From: Anderseniella sp.
Lineage (GTDB): Bacteria > Pseudomonadota > Alphaproteobacteria > Rhizobiales > Aestuariivirgaceae
DNA length: 50,914 nucleotides
NCBI GenBank assembly: GCA_028289645.1
Contig: JANQOK010000009.1
Location: 1 to 50,914, forward strand
Direction: 5' to 3'
The notes under the pieces were generated by a model, which saw only the letters and a program-made list of their open reading frames with translations, made no database searches and was not told where the DNA came from. Shown one piece after another: positions 8,818 through 17,862 of this stretch (within the stretch, counting starts at the first letter, position 1; each line of letters starts with the position of its first letter). Made by a program: the position numbers and the translations under genes.

Positions 8818-11031
8818 CTACTTTTCCAGAATGTCGTTGACGCCGTCCCAACCGGCGCCGGGCGGCTGGGTGGAAAACTCTGCCGCCCGCTTCGAATAAA
8901 TCCGGTAAAACTCGTCAAAACCGAACTCTTCGGCCATTCCGACACACTTTCTTGCGATTCGCCGGACTCCGTCCCAGCGTTGGGCATAGTAGGCTTCCAG
9001 CATCGCACCGTGTTCGCGAGCAAGCGCCTGGAAGCGTTCCGTCGCCGCCATGCCACCGTCTCCCAACAGGGCGAATATGTCTTCAGGCTCGTGCTTGCCC
9101 TTCACCCTGACCCGGTCGATCTGCAGCACGGCGAGCCGGCCTTGTACCGCTTCGGCGGTTTGCCGGCCGATAATGATCTGGGTGCCGTAAGACTTGGTCT
9201 GTCCTTCCAGACGGGCTGACAGGTTGACCGCATCGCCCAACACCGTGTAATCGAAGCGGAAATCCGACCCCATATTGCCAACAACGCACTCGCCGGTATT
9301 GATGCCGACGCCGATGTCCAGCGCAACATCTCCAGCGGCCTCGCGTTCCTTGTTGAGCAGCGCCTGGCGTCTCGTCATGTCCAGCGCCGCACAACATGCG
9401 TTGTAGGCATGCTCGTCATCGGCCAGCGGTGCGTTCCAGAACGCCATTATGTTGTCGCCCATATACTTGTCGATGGTGCCCTTGTGCGCGACCACGGCTT
9501 CCGACAACGGCGTCAACAGCGAGTTGATCAGCATGGTCAGGCCCTGCGGGTTTGACTTGTACTGCTCCGAGATCGTTGTGAAGCCACGCACATCAGAGAA
9601 CAGGATGGACATGTCCTTGGTTTCGCCACCTAGGATCAGCTTGTCGGGATCTTCTGTCAGTTGTTCCACCATGTCCTGGGACAGGTACTGGCCGAAGGCG
9701 GTTCGTATCCGGCGTCTGTCGATCTCTTCCTGAAGATAACCCAGAGTGATCAGGACACCGGTCACGGCCAGCGAGGCGATCAGCGGGAACGCGTAGTCGA
9801 AGATAAGCGCTTTCTGGGTGAACGCCCACCACGACGTCCCCACGACGGCCGCTGCCACCAGACTGCCCGCGAACACCGTGATCATGGCTCCATAACGAGG
9901 CAGCAGCCCGATCAATGCCAGTCCGATGAGCAGCGTGAGCGAGACCTCCATGCCGTCGGCCCAGGCCGGACGCTGCAACAGGGTCTGGCTCAAGATGGCA
10001 TTGATCAATTGCGCGTGCGCCTCCACGCCTGGCATAGCCGCTTCCACGGGGGTTGCCTTGAGGTCGAACAACCCGGTTGCAGACGCGCCCAGCAGAACAA
10101 TCCGCCCCTTGAACAGGTCGGTGTTTGCCCGGTCAGCAAGCAGGTCTGCGGCGGATACGAATATCCCCTGATCATGGGTCCGGAAGTGCAACCACGCCTT
10201 GGCGTTTCTGTCAGTCGGCATGGATACTCCGGCGAGCACCACTGAATTCACGCCGGCGTCGCCCGACCTGATCAGAATGGTCGATTGGCCGGTTGCCACG
10301 CGGAGCAGTTCCAGGCTCAGGGACGGCAGCATCTTGTCCTGTGCCATTATCACGAGCGGCATCTTGCGGACCACGCCATCGCTCTCCGGGCGCAACGACA
10401 CCATGCCTCGCCCCTGTGCCTTGGCCTCCAGTTCCGGCACATTCCGGACCATGCCGCGATAGCTGTCGAGAAACCCCCTGGGATCGGGACCGAGCATGGC
10501 AATGGGAGACTGTTTCAATTCGCTGGCGTGCCATTGCTTCAGTTCCTTGTGAAAACCGGATTGACCCAACACGACGCGGGTCCGGGTCATGGCATCGGCA
10601 AATACCTCGTCGTTGGATTTCATCGTTCGCAGGCGGTCTGCGGTTTCCTTGTCATAGGCTTCGACAATGCCGGCCACGTTCGCAGGCGATGTTCGGTCGT
10701 GTTCGGGAAACAGCACATCGAGGCCGACGGCGACGGCACCGGCCTGGCCGACCTTGTCGATGATTTTTGCCAGGGTGGACCGTGGCCACGGCCATTGGCC
10801 CAGCTCATCGAGGCTCTTCTCATCGATGTCGACAATGATGACCTGCTGCTGTGTCGGCTTTGGCGCCAGCGCGATCTGATACAGATCGAATGTCTTCAGG
10901 CGCAGCGTCTCCAGCGGTGCCGGATCGACAACACGCAAAGCGACCATCGCCAGCAGCAGTACCAAAGCCAGCAACCGACTGACATTCGTCCTGTTCAGTG
11001 TCTTTAACAGCACCGCCTCCCAACCAAACAT
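8818..11031 (-). CDS. CHASE2-domain class III adenylate/guanylate cyclase
   Basis: This is a membrane-bound sensor cyclase making cAMP or cGMP, 737 aa. An N-terminal membrane anchor (about 18-35) precedes an extracytoplasmic CHASE2 sensor at about 45-340 (IIVDIDEKSLDELGQWPWPR, GLDVLFPEHDR, VLLGASATGLFD). Transmembrane helices follow at about 360-432, then a class III catalytic domain at about 470-650. The two metal-binding aspartates are present, D480 in ILFSDVRGFT and D526 in KYMGDNIMAFW. The transition-state Asn603 and Arg607 are in VNLSARLEG. The catalytic site therefore looks active. Bacterial enzymes of this layout are usually adenylate cyclases, but specificity was not proved. It lies upstream of, and on the same strand as, the type I secretion genes, though separated from them by a hairpin. 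Confidence 0.93.
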   Translation of the reverse strand: MFGWEAVLLKTLNRTNVSRLLALVLLLAMVALRVVDPAPLETLRLKTFDLYQIALAPKPTQQQVIIVDIDEKSLDELGQWPWPRSTLAKIIDKVGQAGAVAVGLDVLFPEHDRTSPANVAGIVEAYDKETADRLRTMKSNDEVFADAMTRTRVVLGQSGFHKELKQWHASELKQSPIAMLGPDPRGFLDSYRGMVRNVPELEAKAQGRGMVSLRPESDGVVRKMPLVIMAQDKMLPSLSLELLRVATGQSTILIRSGDAGVNSVVLAGVSMPTDRNAKAWLHFRTHDQGIFVSAADLLADRANTDLFKGRIVLLGASATGLFDLKATPVEAAMPGVEAHAQLINAILSQTLLQRPAWADGMEVSLTLLIGLALIGLLPRYGAMITVFAGSLVAAAVVGTSWWAFTQKALIFDYAFPLIASLAVTGVLITLGYLQEEIDRRRIRTAFGQYLSQDMVEQLTEDPDKLILGGETKDMSILFSDVRGFTTISEQYKSNPQGLTMLINSLLTPLSEAVVAHKGTIDKYMGDNIMAFWNAPLADDEHAYNACCAALDMTRRQALLNKEREAAGDVALDIGVGINTGECVVGNMGSDFRFDYTVLGDAVNLSARLEGQTKSYGTQIIIGRQTAEAVQGRLAVLQIDRVRVKGKHEPEDIFALLGDGGMAATERFQALAREHGAMLEAYYAQRWDGVRRIARKCVGMAEEFGFDEFYRIYSKRAAEFSTQPPGAGWDGVNDILEK

Positions 11032-11186
11032 ACCCCAGCGTTCCAGCCGGATACTGGTCTAGTTGGTGGGCGTTGTGAATACCCGGGGATGATTGCAGCG
11101 GATAAAAGGCCGGGTCAGAGCCGGTAACCGGTTGTTAAACTCTGCCGAACAGACTTCAGCACCCGGAATGAATTGAGGACCCTTCG

Positions 11187-11882
11187 ATGTTTGGCAAGAA
11201 GCATCCAGCCTACAAAGAAAAGAAGCGCAGCGCCATCCCGCCGCATCCAGGACCTGATTCCGATGGCGTAACCCGCGCTATGCCGAAAGAATTGTGGGAC
11301 GGACCCCATGGCGACTTCCTGCGCGAAATCGGCGTCGGTCCGGACGATCCTTCCAATGTGATGCCAACTCAACAGTCGGTACAGGCCAAAGCAGACAAAC
11401 TCATCGAAGACCAGAACAAATTCCTGGCCCGGGTGAACGAGCCATTGAGCGAAAAGGTTGTCCCTTGGGCCATGATTCCATGGAGTATCTGGCAACAGTC
11501 GCATGCACACTTTTTACTGGTCGGGTTGGACTTCTATCCGGTGCACCCGTTCAACACGCTTTTGTTGCCTGAAACAGAGCGTGGCGAGTTGCTCTATGGT
11601 CTGCCCAAACACCTTGGCGGCATACCTGGCGGCCTTGAAGAGGCGGCAAACCGGATAATCGGTGAAGTCCGGGACGCATTTGAGAAATCTCATCGTGAAG
11701 TCACCCTGCAATTGCAAAACGGCAACTTGGATGCTCTGGACAAGGTCAAAGAATTCAAAAGCCGCGCATTCGGAGATGTCTGCGCAGTGGCGCACGAACT
11801 TGGCAAAACGACTTATGGCGCTGAAGCATATGAGCGTCACAAGCAGTTGTGGGGCAAAACGCTTGGCTGGCCTAACCTCTGA
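11187..11882 (+). CDS. Hypothetical protein, 231 aa, family not recognised
   Basis: An isolated plus-strand gene starts MFGKKHPAYK, preceded by a GAGGAC ribosome-site-like run. The protein is soluble, with no signal peptide or membrane segment. The N-terminal third is Pro/Lys-rich (KKRSAIPPHPGP) and the middle is aromatic (VPWAMIPWSIWQQSHAHFLL, then GLDFYPVHPFNTLLLPE). The C-terminal half is helical and charged, ending KTLGWPNL. I recognise no catalytic motif. Codon use resembles its neighbours and the frame is long and clean, so it is probably real. It sits between the divergent cyclase gene and the tRNA-Leu gene, which gives no functional clue. Confidence 0.75.
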   Translation: MFGKKHPAYKEKKRSAIPPHPGPDSDGVTRAMPKELWDGPHGDFLREIGVGPDDPSNVMPTQQSVQAKADKLIEDQNKFLARVNEPLSEKVVPWAMIPWSIWQQSHAHFLLVGLDFYPVHPFNTLLLPETERGELLYGLPKHLGGIPGGLEEAANRIIGEVRDAFEKSHREVTLQLQNGNLDALDKVKEFKSRAFGDVCAVAHELGKTTYGAEAYERHKQLWGKTLGWPNL

Positions 11883-11960
11883 CCCGGTCAGTTTGCCGGC
11901 AATACGCCAAACCAGCGGTACAGATTTCGAAGTAGATATTTGAAAGCTGGCGCTTCCTGC

Positions 11961-12047
11961 TGGTGCGGTCGAGAAGACTCGAACTTCCACGGGTGTTACC
12001 CCACAGCGACCTCAACGCTGCGCGTCTACCAATTCCGCCACGACCGC
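11961..12047 (-). tRNA. tRNA-Leu (anticodon GAG)
   Basis: On the minus strand a complete cloverleaf can be drawn. The acceptor stem pairs GCGGTCG with CGACCGC and is followed by A and an encoded CCA. The D-arm contains the AATTGGTAGACG motif. The anticodon stem CAGCG/CGCTG surrounds loop TTGAGGT, with GAG at plus positions 12011-12013. A long class II variable arm is present (TGGGGTAACACCCG), and the T-arm has GTTCGAGTC. The long variable arm and anticodon identify Leu, reading CUC/CUU. It is flanked by unrelated protein genes. Confidence 0.97.
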
Positions 12048-12163
12048 AAATCGCCCAAGACAGGTAGGATGGATGCAGCGTGTAACAGCGCACAGAGGTC
12101 AAATCAAGCCCTCAAAACATGGGACGTTGGAAGCTAACGCCTTTTGGCGTAAACAGTCGTGCC

Positions 12164-12868
12164 ATGAACATCAGCCGTGACACTATCGCCACTGCCAAGG
12201 CCACCTCCACGACTGCAGCACCGGTCGATTGGCGCGTTGAAGCTGAGCCGGTGGATTACCCCGCAGCGGTTCAGTTCATGGAAACGCGTGTCGCAGAGAT
12301 TGCGGCGGGCCAGGTTCGCGAGCTGGTCTGGCTGGTGGAGCACCCTGCCCTGTACACCGCAGGCACCTCGGCAGATGCTTCAGACCTTGTCGATGCCACT
12401 CGGTTTCCGGTCCACAAGACCGGACGCGGCGGGCAGTACACCTATCACGGGCCAGGGCAACGAGTGGCCTATGTCATGCTCGACCTGAGCCGGCGCGGCC
12501 AGGACGTGCGCCGCTTCGTGGCCCAACTTGAAGACTGGCTGATCGGGACACTTGATGCGTTCAACATCAAGGGCGAGCGGCGTGAAGACCGGGTGGGGGT
12601 CTGGGTGCGCCGGCCCGAAAAGGGTCCAGACGTAGAAGACAAGATAGCGGCGATCGGCATCCGGGTGCGCAAATGGGTCACCTATCACGGCATTAGCCTG
12701 AACGTTGAACCCGACCTTGAGCATTTCTCCGGCATTGTTCCGTGCGGCGTGACACAGCACGGAGTGACCAGCCTGGTGGACCTGGGTCTGCCGGTGGACA
12801 TGCACGATGCGGACATTGCGCTGAAGGCGCAGTTCGAACAGGTATTCGGCCCTATTCAAACTCCATGA
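12164..12868 (+). CDS. lipB: Octanoyl-(acyl carrier protein):protein N-octanoyltransferase LipB
   Basis: LipB transfers octanoyl from ACP to lipoyl domains of pyruvate/2-oxoglutarate dehydrogenase and glycine cleavage H protein, in the cytoplasm. The 234-aa protein has the family blocks [20 protein letters not shown], then [13 protein letters not shown] with the conserved Lys. These are followed by YHGISLNV and the catalytic Cys in GIVPCGV. An in-frame ATG 15 codons upstream exists, but the chosen start gives the usual family length. The 3' end overlaps the convergent pccA gene by 17 bp. Confidence 0.94.
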   Translation: MNISRDTIATAKATSTTAAPVDWRVEAEPVDYPAAVQFMETRVAEIAAGQVRELVWLVEHPALYTAGTSADASDLVDATRFPVHKTGRGGQYTYHGPGQRVAYVMLDLSRRGQDVRRFVAQLEDWLIGTLDAFNIKGERREDRVGVWVRRPEKGPDVEDKIAAIGIRVRKWVTYHGISLNVEPDLEHFSGIVPCGVTQHGVTSLVDLGLPVDMHDADIALKAQFEQVFGPIQTP

Positions 12869-14858
12869 TCACGTCGTCGACGGCCAGGTTGGCACCCGGT
12901 TCGGCGTGAATCACCTGGACCGTGCCGTCGCGTTCGGCACGCAGGATATTTTCCATCTTCATGGCTTCGACAACCGCGAGCTTTTCGCCGGCCTTCACCT
13001 CCTGTCCCTGCTGGACGTCGATCGACACCACAAGTCCCGGCATCGGGCACAACAGTTTCTTGGATGTGTCCGGCGGCAGCTTCACCGGCATGAGTTTCGC
13101 CAGTTCGGCTTCACGGGCCGTGTACACGATCGCATCCACTTCGGAGCCACCATGCGACATGCGGAAACCGTTCATCTGTGAGCGCACCTGGACCGATACC
13201 GGATTGCCATTGATGCGGCCATGCCACACCGGTTCGCCAGGTGCCCACTGGCATTCAACCGCAGCTTCCTGGCCGGACACGCTCAACCGGAACAGCTTGC
13301 CTTCGCAGCCGTTGATTTCCGCGTCGACCCAGTCGTCTGCCACTTTGACGCTGCGCCGGGTGGAAAACCGGACCGGACGTCCGCCCATCTGGCCGGAGAT
13401 TTCCCGCTTGCGCTGGTTCAGCACGTGGTCACATACCACCGCGACGGTGGCGATATTGAAAAGAACCTCGTCTGTGAGTTCGGCACCGTGGAAACCTTCG
13501 GGAAATTCATCGGCAATGAAACTGGTGGACAGTTCGCCTGACTGCCAGCGCGGGTGCGCCATGATTGCGGAAACAAACGGGATATTGTGCTGGATGCCGT
13601 CGATGTAAAACGCATCCAGTGCCCGTGACATGGCCGCGATGGCCGTGCTGCGGTCGCCGGCATGGGTGCACAGCTTGGCAATCATCGGATCGTAGTAGAT
13701 GGAAATCTCACCACCTTCATAAACACCGGTATCATTGCGCACCGTGATGCCGGTTTCCTCGTCATGGCTTTCAGCCGGCGGACGATACTTGGTGAGCCGT
13801 CCGGTTGACGGCAAAAACCCCCTGTACGGGTCTTCGGCATAGACACGGGATTCGATGGCCCAGCCATTGAGTTTCACGTCCTTCTGCTTGATGGCCAGCT
13901 TCTCGCCATAGGCCGACCGGATCATCTGCTCGACCAGGTCAATGCCGGTGATCAGTTCGGTGACAGGGTGTTCCACCTGCAGGCGGGTGTTCATTTCCAG
14001 AAAGTAGAAAGACTTGTCCTGTCCCGCCACGAACTCGACCGTCCCGGCCGTGTCGTAATCAACAGCCTTGGCTAAAGCCACGGCCTGCGCACCCATCTCG
14101 GCACGGGTTTTCTCGTCCAGCAGGGGAGACGGCGCTTCCTCGATCACCTTCTGGTTGCGGCGCTGGATGGAGCATTCACGCTCGCCGAGATGAATGACGT
14201 TGCCATGCTTGTCACCCAGGACCTGGATTTCCACGTGGCGCGGGTTGACGATGAACTTTTCGATGAATACCCGGTCATCGCCGAACGATGACTTGGCCTC
14301 CGATTTGGCCGAGTTGAAGCCTTCTTCCACTTCGGCAGCCGAATGGGCTATGCGCATGCCTTTGCCGCCGCCGCCGGCGGACGCCTTGATCATGACCGGA
14401 TAGCCGATGTCGTCGGCGATCTTGATGGCTTCCTTAGGGTCGAGAATTTCACCGAGATAGCCCGGCACCGTGTTGACCTTGGCGTCGTTGGCGAATTTCT
14501 TCGATTCGATCTTGTCGCCCATCGCCTCAATGGCACGGGGGTTGGGGCCGATAAACACAATACCCGCCTCTTTCAGCGCGTGGGCAAACTTGGCATTTTC
14601 CGACAGGAAGCCGTAACCGGGATGGACAGCCTCGGCACCGGTCTGCTTGCAGGCCTCGATGATCTTTTCGATGACCAGATAGCTCTCTGCCGCCGCGGGC
14701 GGACCGATGTGAACTGCTTCATCGGCCATGTCCACGTGCATGGCACGGGCATCGGCGTCCGAATACACGGCCACCGTGGCAATACCCATGGACTTTGCGG
14801 TTTTCATCACCCGGCAGGCGATCTCGCCCCGGTTTGCAATCAGTATCTTCTTGAACAT
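12852..14858 (-). CDS. pccA: Propionyl-CoA carboxylase alpha subunit (biotin carboxylase + biotin carrier)
   Basis: This is the ATP-dependent biotin carboxylase subunit of a propionyl (acyl)-CoA carboxylase, 668 aa from [14 protein letters not shown]. The N-terminal biotin carboxylase/ATP-grasp part includes [27 protein letters not shown]-like [11 protein letters not shown] and [15 protein letters not shown] linker domain follows, and the C-terminal biotinyl domain carries EAMKMEN with the biotinylated Lys at 634. The start nine codons inside the longest frame was chosen because it begins at the conserved family N terminus. Its partner pccB lies 6.3 kb away on the same strand. The usual role is propionyl-CoA to methylmalonyl-CoA in the catabolism of odd-chain acids and of Val, Ile and Met. 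An acetyl-CoA or broader acyl-CoA specificity is possible. Confidence 0.93.
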   Translation of the reverse strand: MFKKILIANRGEIACRVMKTAKSMGIATVAVYSDADARAMHVDMADEAVHIGPPAAAESYLVIEKIIEACKQTGAEAVHPGYGFLSENAKFAHALKEAGIVFIGPNPRAIEAMGDKIESKKFANDAKVNTVPGYLGEILDPKEAIKIADDIGYPVMIKASAGGGGKGMRIAHSAAEVEEGFNSAKSEAKSSFGDDRVFIEKFIVNPRHVEIQVLGDKHGNVIHLGERECSIQRRNQKVIEEAPSPLLDEKTRAEMGAQAVALAKAVDYDTAGTVEFVAGQDKSFYFLEMNTRLQVEHPVTELITGIDLVEQMIRSAYGEKLAIKQKDVKLNGWAIESRVYAEDPYRGFLPSTGRLTKYRPPAESHDEETGITVRNDTGVYEGGEISIYYDPMIAKLCTHAGDRSTAIAAMSRALDAFYIDGIQHNIPFVSAIMAHPRWQSGELSTSFIADEFPEGFHGAELTDEVLFNIATVAVVCDHVLNQRKREISGQMGGRPVRFSTRRSVKVADDWVDAEINGCEGKLFRLSVSGQEAAVECQWAPGEPVWHGRINGNPVSVQVRSQMNGFRMSHGGSEVDAIVYTAREAELAKLMPVKLPPDTSKKLLCPMPGLVVSIDVQQGQEVKAGEKLAVVEAMKMENILRAERDGTVQVIHAEPGANLAVDDVIMEFE

Positions 14859-15002
14859 TCCTACCCCAGCGAAAATTTCGCGCACAATAATGCCGTTGCT
14901 GCCGATTGTTCTAGCGGCGAATGAGCGCGGGGTAAACTAATGAAAAGGTTGCAGGGAGCGTGCCCCCAAAACGCCGGTTTGACCACGGCGCACTTGCGAC
15001 TG

Positions 15003-16151
15003 CTACAGGATCATGTCCTGCAGCGCTTTCGGGTGATCTGTTATCTGTTCGTATCCGTCCTCGGTAACGATAAAACTGTCGCCGACCTGGGCCCGGAATG
15101 ATTTTGCGATGCTGACCGACCCGTCTACCGCCAGAACCATGCCGGGTTGCAGAACGGTCTTGTCGCCGAACACCAGTTCCGGCTTTTCGAGAAAGCTGTA
15201 GCCGGTCGCCCGTCCGCAGCGGAACGGGTAGTCGTGACCCGCCTGCTGGATGACTTCGGCATAAGCGGCATGCACCGTTTCAGCGGTTATGCCTGGGCGC
15301 AGGGTGGCAAGCGCAGCTTTCTGGCTGGCGACGGCCACTTCATAGACCTCGGCCTGCTTGTCGTCAGTGACCTCGCCGATCCAGAACGTGCGATCAAAAC
15401 CGAGCTTGAAGCGGTGAAAGTTTGTCATGCCGCAGAAGCACAGGAAAACCGGGTCGCCATGCTTCATGATGCGGGTGGAGGCGCGGTGGTGCGGTTTGGT
15501 GATCTCCCGGCCCGACGCCATGATCTGCAGAAAGTGCGTGTTGGGCGACATGCAGGTATCGTCATAATGAGTGGCCAGCAGGTCCGCTGCCTTGCGGGTT
15601 CCTGCTGCAGAGGTTGCCAGCGCGACTTCGAACTCCGGCACGTTGTTGCCGATGGCAGCGCGCCCGGCTTCCATCATTGCCATGGCCACCTGGCCGGCAT
15701 GCCGTGCCAGTTGCAATTCTTCCGGCGACTTGATCATGCGCATGCCGGCGATCACCGGCATCACGTCGACGAACCTGCCCTTCTCGACAATGCTGTCCAG
15801 GTAATTGCGCACGATTGCCGGCATCAGGTCCGGTTCAATACCGATCCGCCCTGCCCCAGTCAGGACGGCAGGCAACTGTTCCCGCCATTCATCGCCAAGG
15901 CCGTCATTCCATTCGGCTATGCGGTCGACGCGAGCGGATGCCTCCGCCATGTCCTTTTCCATGCTCGGTGTGATCAGCAGGCTGTCGCCGTCGCGCGGCA
16001 CGACCAGCAGGGTCGGACGGCCGAAATCCATATGCAGGTAGTCGTAGTACCCGGTGAAATAATAGACACTGTCGTCGTCAGTGATGATGGCGCAGTCGAT
16101 GTCGGCACGCTCGAGACGCTCGCGCAGGAGCTGCAGGCGCTGTTCAAACAT
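15003..16151 (-). CDS. M24 (pita-bread fold) family protein, creatinase/prolidase-like, metal ligands not conserved
   Basis: The protein has 382 aa, with a creatinase-type N-terminal domain (DSVYYFTGYYDYLHMDFGRP) and a C-terminal pita-bread domain (GMRMIKSPEELQLARHAGQVA). The canonical metallopeptidase ligands look replaced. The first Asp position reads CFCGM, the GHG position reads RATGYS, and the two Glu positions read AVDGS and RAQVGDS. One Asp survives in GFDRTF. A His in KPHHRAS aligns with the catalytic-His region of creatinase (GAHNPV). It may therefore be a non-metal amidinohydrolase or hydrolase rather than a prolidase; the substrate is unknown. Its ATG overlaps the TGA of the upstream M20 gene, so the two probably act in one pathway. 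An in-frame GTG one codon earlier is an alternative start. Confidence 0.8.
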   Translation of the reverse strand: MFEQRLQLLRERLERADIDCAIITDDDSVYYFTGYYDYLHMDFGRPTLLVVPRDGDSLLITPSMEKDMAEASARVDRIAEWNDGLGDEWREQLPAVLTGAGRIGIEPDLMPAIVRNYLDSIVEKGRFVDVMPVIAGMRMIKSPEELQLARHAGQVAMAMMEAGRAAIGNNVPEFEVALATSAAGTRKAADLLATHYDDTCMSPNTHFLQIMASGREITKPHHRASTRIMKHGDPVFLCFCGMTNFHRFKLGFDRTFWIGEVTDDKQAEVYEVAVASQKAALATLRPGITAETVHAAYAEVIQQAGHDYPFRCGRATGYSFLEKPELVFGDKTVLQPGMVLAVDGSVSIAKSFRAQVGDSFIVTEDGYEQITDHPKALQDMIL

Positions 16152-17329
16152 CACGCACGCCCGCCAAGTTGTTGTTCGACCAGCGTCACCCAGTACGATG
16201 AACCCGGCACAAGCGCTGCGTCATTGAAATCGTAGTCAGATGAATGCAGGGCTTTCGCATGCGCACCGTCGGTGCCGTTGCCCATCAGCATGAAACATCC
16301 CGGACGCGCATTGGCTAGGTGGGCAAAATCCTCCGAGAACAGCTTGGGTGGACAATCGCCGTCCACGGCATCAGCCCCTGCAAGGGCCTGCGCTGCGCGC
16401 ACGGCTGAACGGGTCGTACCTGACGCGTTGATGGTGGCGGGAAAGATCGTGTCATAAGAAACAGTCGCTGTAACACCATGGGCAGCGCAGATACCGTCTA
16501 CGATCCGGCGCATATGCATCTCTATCGCCTGGTTGATGTCAGGCGACAGCGCCCTGGCATCGCCACGCAATGTGGCACTGCCGGGCAGGACATTGCGCCG
16601 TCCGTTGGTTTCAAATTCGGTTACCGATACCACGCCGTTGAGGCCAGGATTAAGCTTGCGTGACACGATGGTCTGTAGCGCGCCGACAATCTCAGCGCCG
16701 ACCGTGATAGCGTCAACACTCATGTGGGGCATGGCAGCATGCCCGCCCATTGCGGAGACTTTGATTTCAAACAGGCTTTCGCTGGCGGTCATGGCGTGCG
16801 CCCGGGACGCAAAAGTACCTGTCGGCATGCCTGGAATATTGTGCATGCCATGCACCTCGTCGACATCGAACCGGTCGAACAATCCATCATCCAGCATGGC
16901 AGGCGCGCCAAGGCCGTGCTCCTCGTTGGGCTGAAAGATAAACACAACCCGACCATTGAAATTGCCGTTGTCGGCCAGATGCTTTGCTGCCCCGAGCAGC
17001 ATCGAAGTATGCCCGTCGTGACCACAAGCGTGCATAACGCCATCACTTGACGACCTGTAGGAGGCATCACCGGTCTCATGGATCGGCAATGCATCCATGT
17101 CGGCTCGCAATCCGATGCTGCGGGTGGCATTTCCCTTCTGCAGCACGCCGACGACACCGGTCTGCCCCACGCCTGAATGAACCTCAATACCGAAACTGGC
17201 CAGCAGCTCAGCCACCTTTTCAGCCGTACGATGCTCGTTGAAGCCCAGTTCGGGATGCTGATGAAAATCATGCCGCCAACCGGTCATGAGGTCTTCAAGC
17301 TGACTGGTGGGTTGTTCTGCTTCCGACAC
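16151..17329 (-). CDS. M20 family amidohydrolase/aminoacylase-like metallohydrolase
   Basis: This is a cytoplasmic M20/Amidohydrolase-family enzyme, expected to hydrolyse an N-acyl or similar amide bond, 392 aa. Family blocks are RHDFHQHPELGFNEHRTA and GLRADMDALPI, then the metal sites in ACGHDGHTSMLLG and FQPNEEHG. Later blocks are MHNIPGMP and the C-terminal SEDFAHLA. The start is taken as a GTG with a perfect GAGGAG ribosome site six bases upstream. A longer frame exists, but its extra 62 residues, Cys/Trp-rich and unlike the family, are unlikely. It precedes and is coupled to the M24-family gene, and is divergent from the CueR-like gene. The natural substrate cannot be told from sequence. 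Confidence 0.88.
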   Translation of the reverse strand: MSEAEQPTSQLEDLMTGWRHDFHQHPELGFNEHRTAEKVAELLASFGIEVHSGVGQTGVVGVLQKGNATRSIGLRADMDALPIHETGDASYRSSSDGVMHACGHDGHTSMLLGAAKHLADNGNFNGRVVFIFQPNEEHGLGAPAMLDDGLFDRFDVDEVHGMHNIPGMPTGTFASRAHAMTASESLFEIKVSAMGGHAAMPHMSVDAITVGAEIVGALQTIVSRKLNPGLNGVVSVTEFETNGRRNVLPGSATLRGDARALSPDINQAIEMHMRRIVDGICAAHGVTATVSYDTIFPATINASGTTRSAVRAAQALAGADAVDGDCPPKLFSEDFAHLANARPGCFMLMGNGTDGAHAKALHSSDYDFNDAALVPGSSYWVTLVEQQLGGRA

Positions 17330-17413
17330 CGGCTTCTCCTCAAGATTTTGCAAGCAGCATAGTTGCATCTGCGAGTTTTGACAGCCCGGAAAACCAGGTT
17401 CATGCCACGCCAT

Positions 17414-17456
17414 TTGACGGCTGGTATGGACCCTGTATTGTTTCCAGTTGCTGGAA
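17414..17456 (+). promoter_or_regulatory. Candidate promoter and operator of the CueR-like gene
   Basis: On the plus strand TTGACG (17414-17419) and TATTGT (17436-17441) are separated by 16 bp. The perfect dyad TTCCAG-TTG-CTGGAA (17442-17456) follows, overlapping the expected transcription start. The dyad resembles half-sites of MerR-family operators. Its location after, rather than inside, the -35/-10 spacer is not typical of MerR activation and would fit autorepression. Confidence 0.45.
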
Positions 17457-17475
17457 GGTAAGCAGGTGTCACAGG

Positions 17476-17862
17476 ATGAACATTGGAACCATCGCGAAAA
17501 AGGCGGATTTGCCAATCAAAACCGTGCGTTACTATGCCGACATTGGTCTGGTCAGTCCGTCCGGCCGGTCAGAAGCCGGCTATCGTATCTATGGCGAAGT
17601 GGAACTGAACAAGCTGAGGTTTGTCCGCAGCGCCCGGTCATTCGGGTTTACGGTTGAAGAATGCCGCGAACTGCTCGGACTGTATGAGGACCGCGACCGG
17701 TCCAGCCGTGATGTCAAACGCATGGCACTGCAGCGGATCAGCGAGATCGAGGACAAGATGGCCGAACTGCAGACCCTGCACGACGAACTTTCACGGCTCG
17801 CTTCATCCTGCCATGGTGACGATCGCGCCGACTGCCCGATACTGACCGGACTGTCGAGATGA
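17476..17862 (+). CDS. cueR: CueR-like MerR-family metal-responsive regulator
   Basis: This is a MerR-family activator, 128 aa. The winged helix-turn-helix is IGTIAKKADLPIKTVRYYAD, followed by the dimerisation helix (EIEDKMAELQTLHDEL). The C-terminal metal loop has Cys112 and Cys120 in CHGDDRADC, and Ser occupies position 77. This is the arrangement of Cu(I)/Ag(I)/Au(I) sensors of the CueR group. No copper ATPase, multicopper oxidase or chaperone gene is next to it. Its stop codon overlaps the start of a TauD-family dioxygenase gene (ATGA), an unusual partner. It may regulate distant copper genes, or the dioxygenase, or both. Confidence 0.85.
   Translation: MNIGTIAKKADLPIKTVRYYADIGLVSPSGRSEAGYRIYGEVELNKLRFVRSARSFGFTVEECRELLGLYEDRDRSSRDVKRMALQRISEIEDKMAELQTLHDELSRLASSCHGDDRADCPILTGLSR

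Noticed and set aside
8690-9219. Plus-strand frames near the end of the cyclase gene
   Set aside because: They overlap the cyclase catalytic C-terminal region and the terminator hairpin, and have no recognisable protein features.
15003-16151. Ectoine hydrolase DoeA
   Set aside because: The neighbour is an M20 enzyme rather than the DoeB-type deacetylase family, and no other ectoine gene is near; the identity is left open.
16151-17515. Longer M20 protein with 62 extra N-terminal residues
   Set aside because: The extra part is Cys/Trp-rich and unlike the family, and the GTG start with GAGGAG six bases upstream is much better supported.
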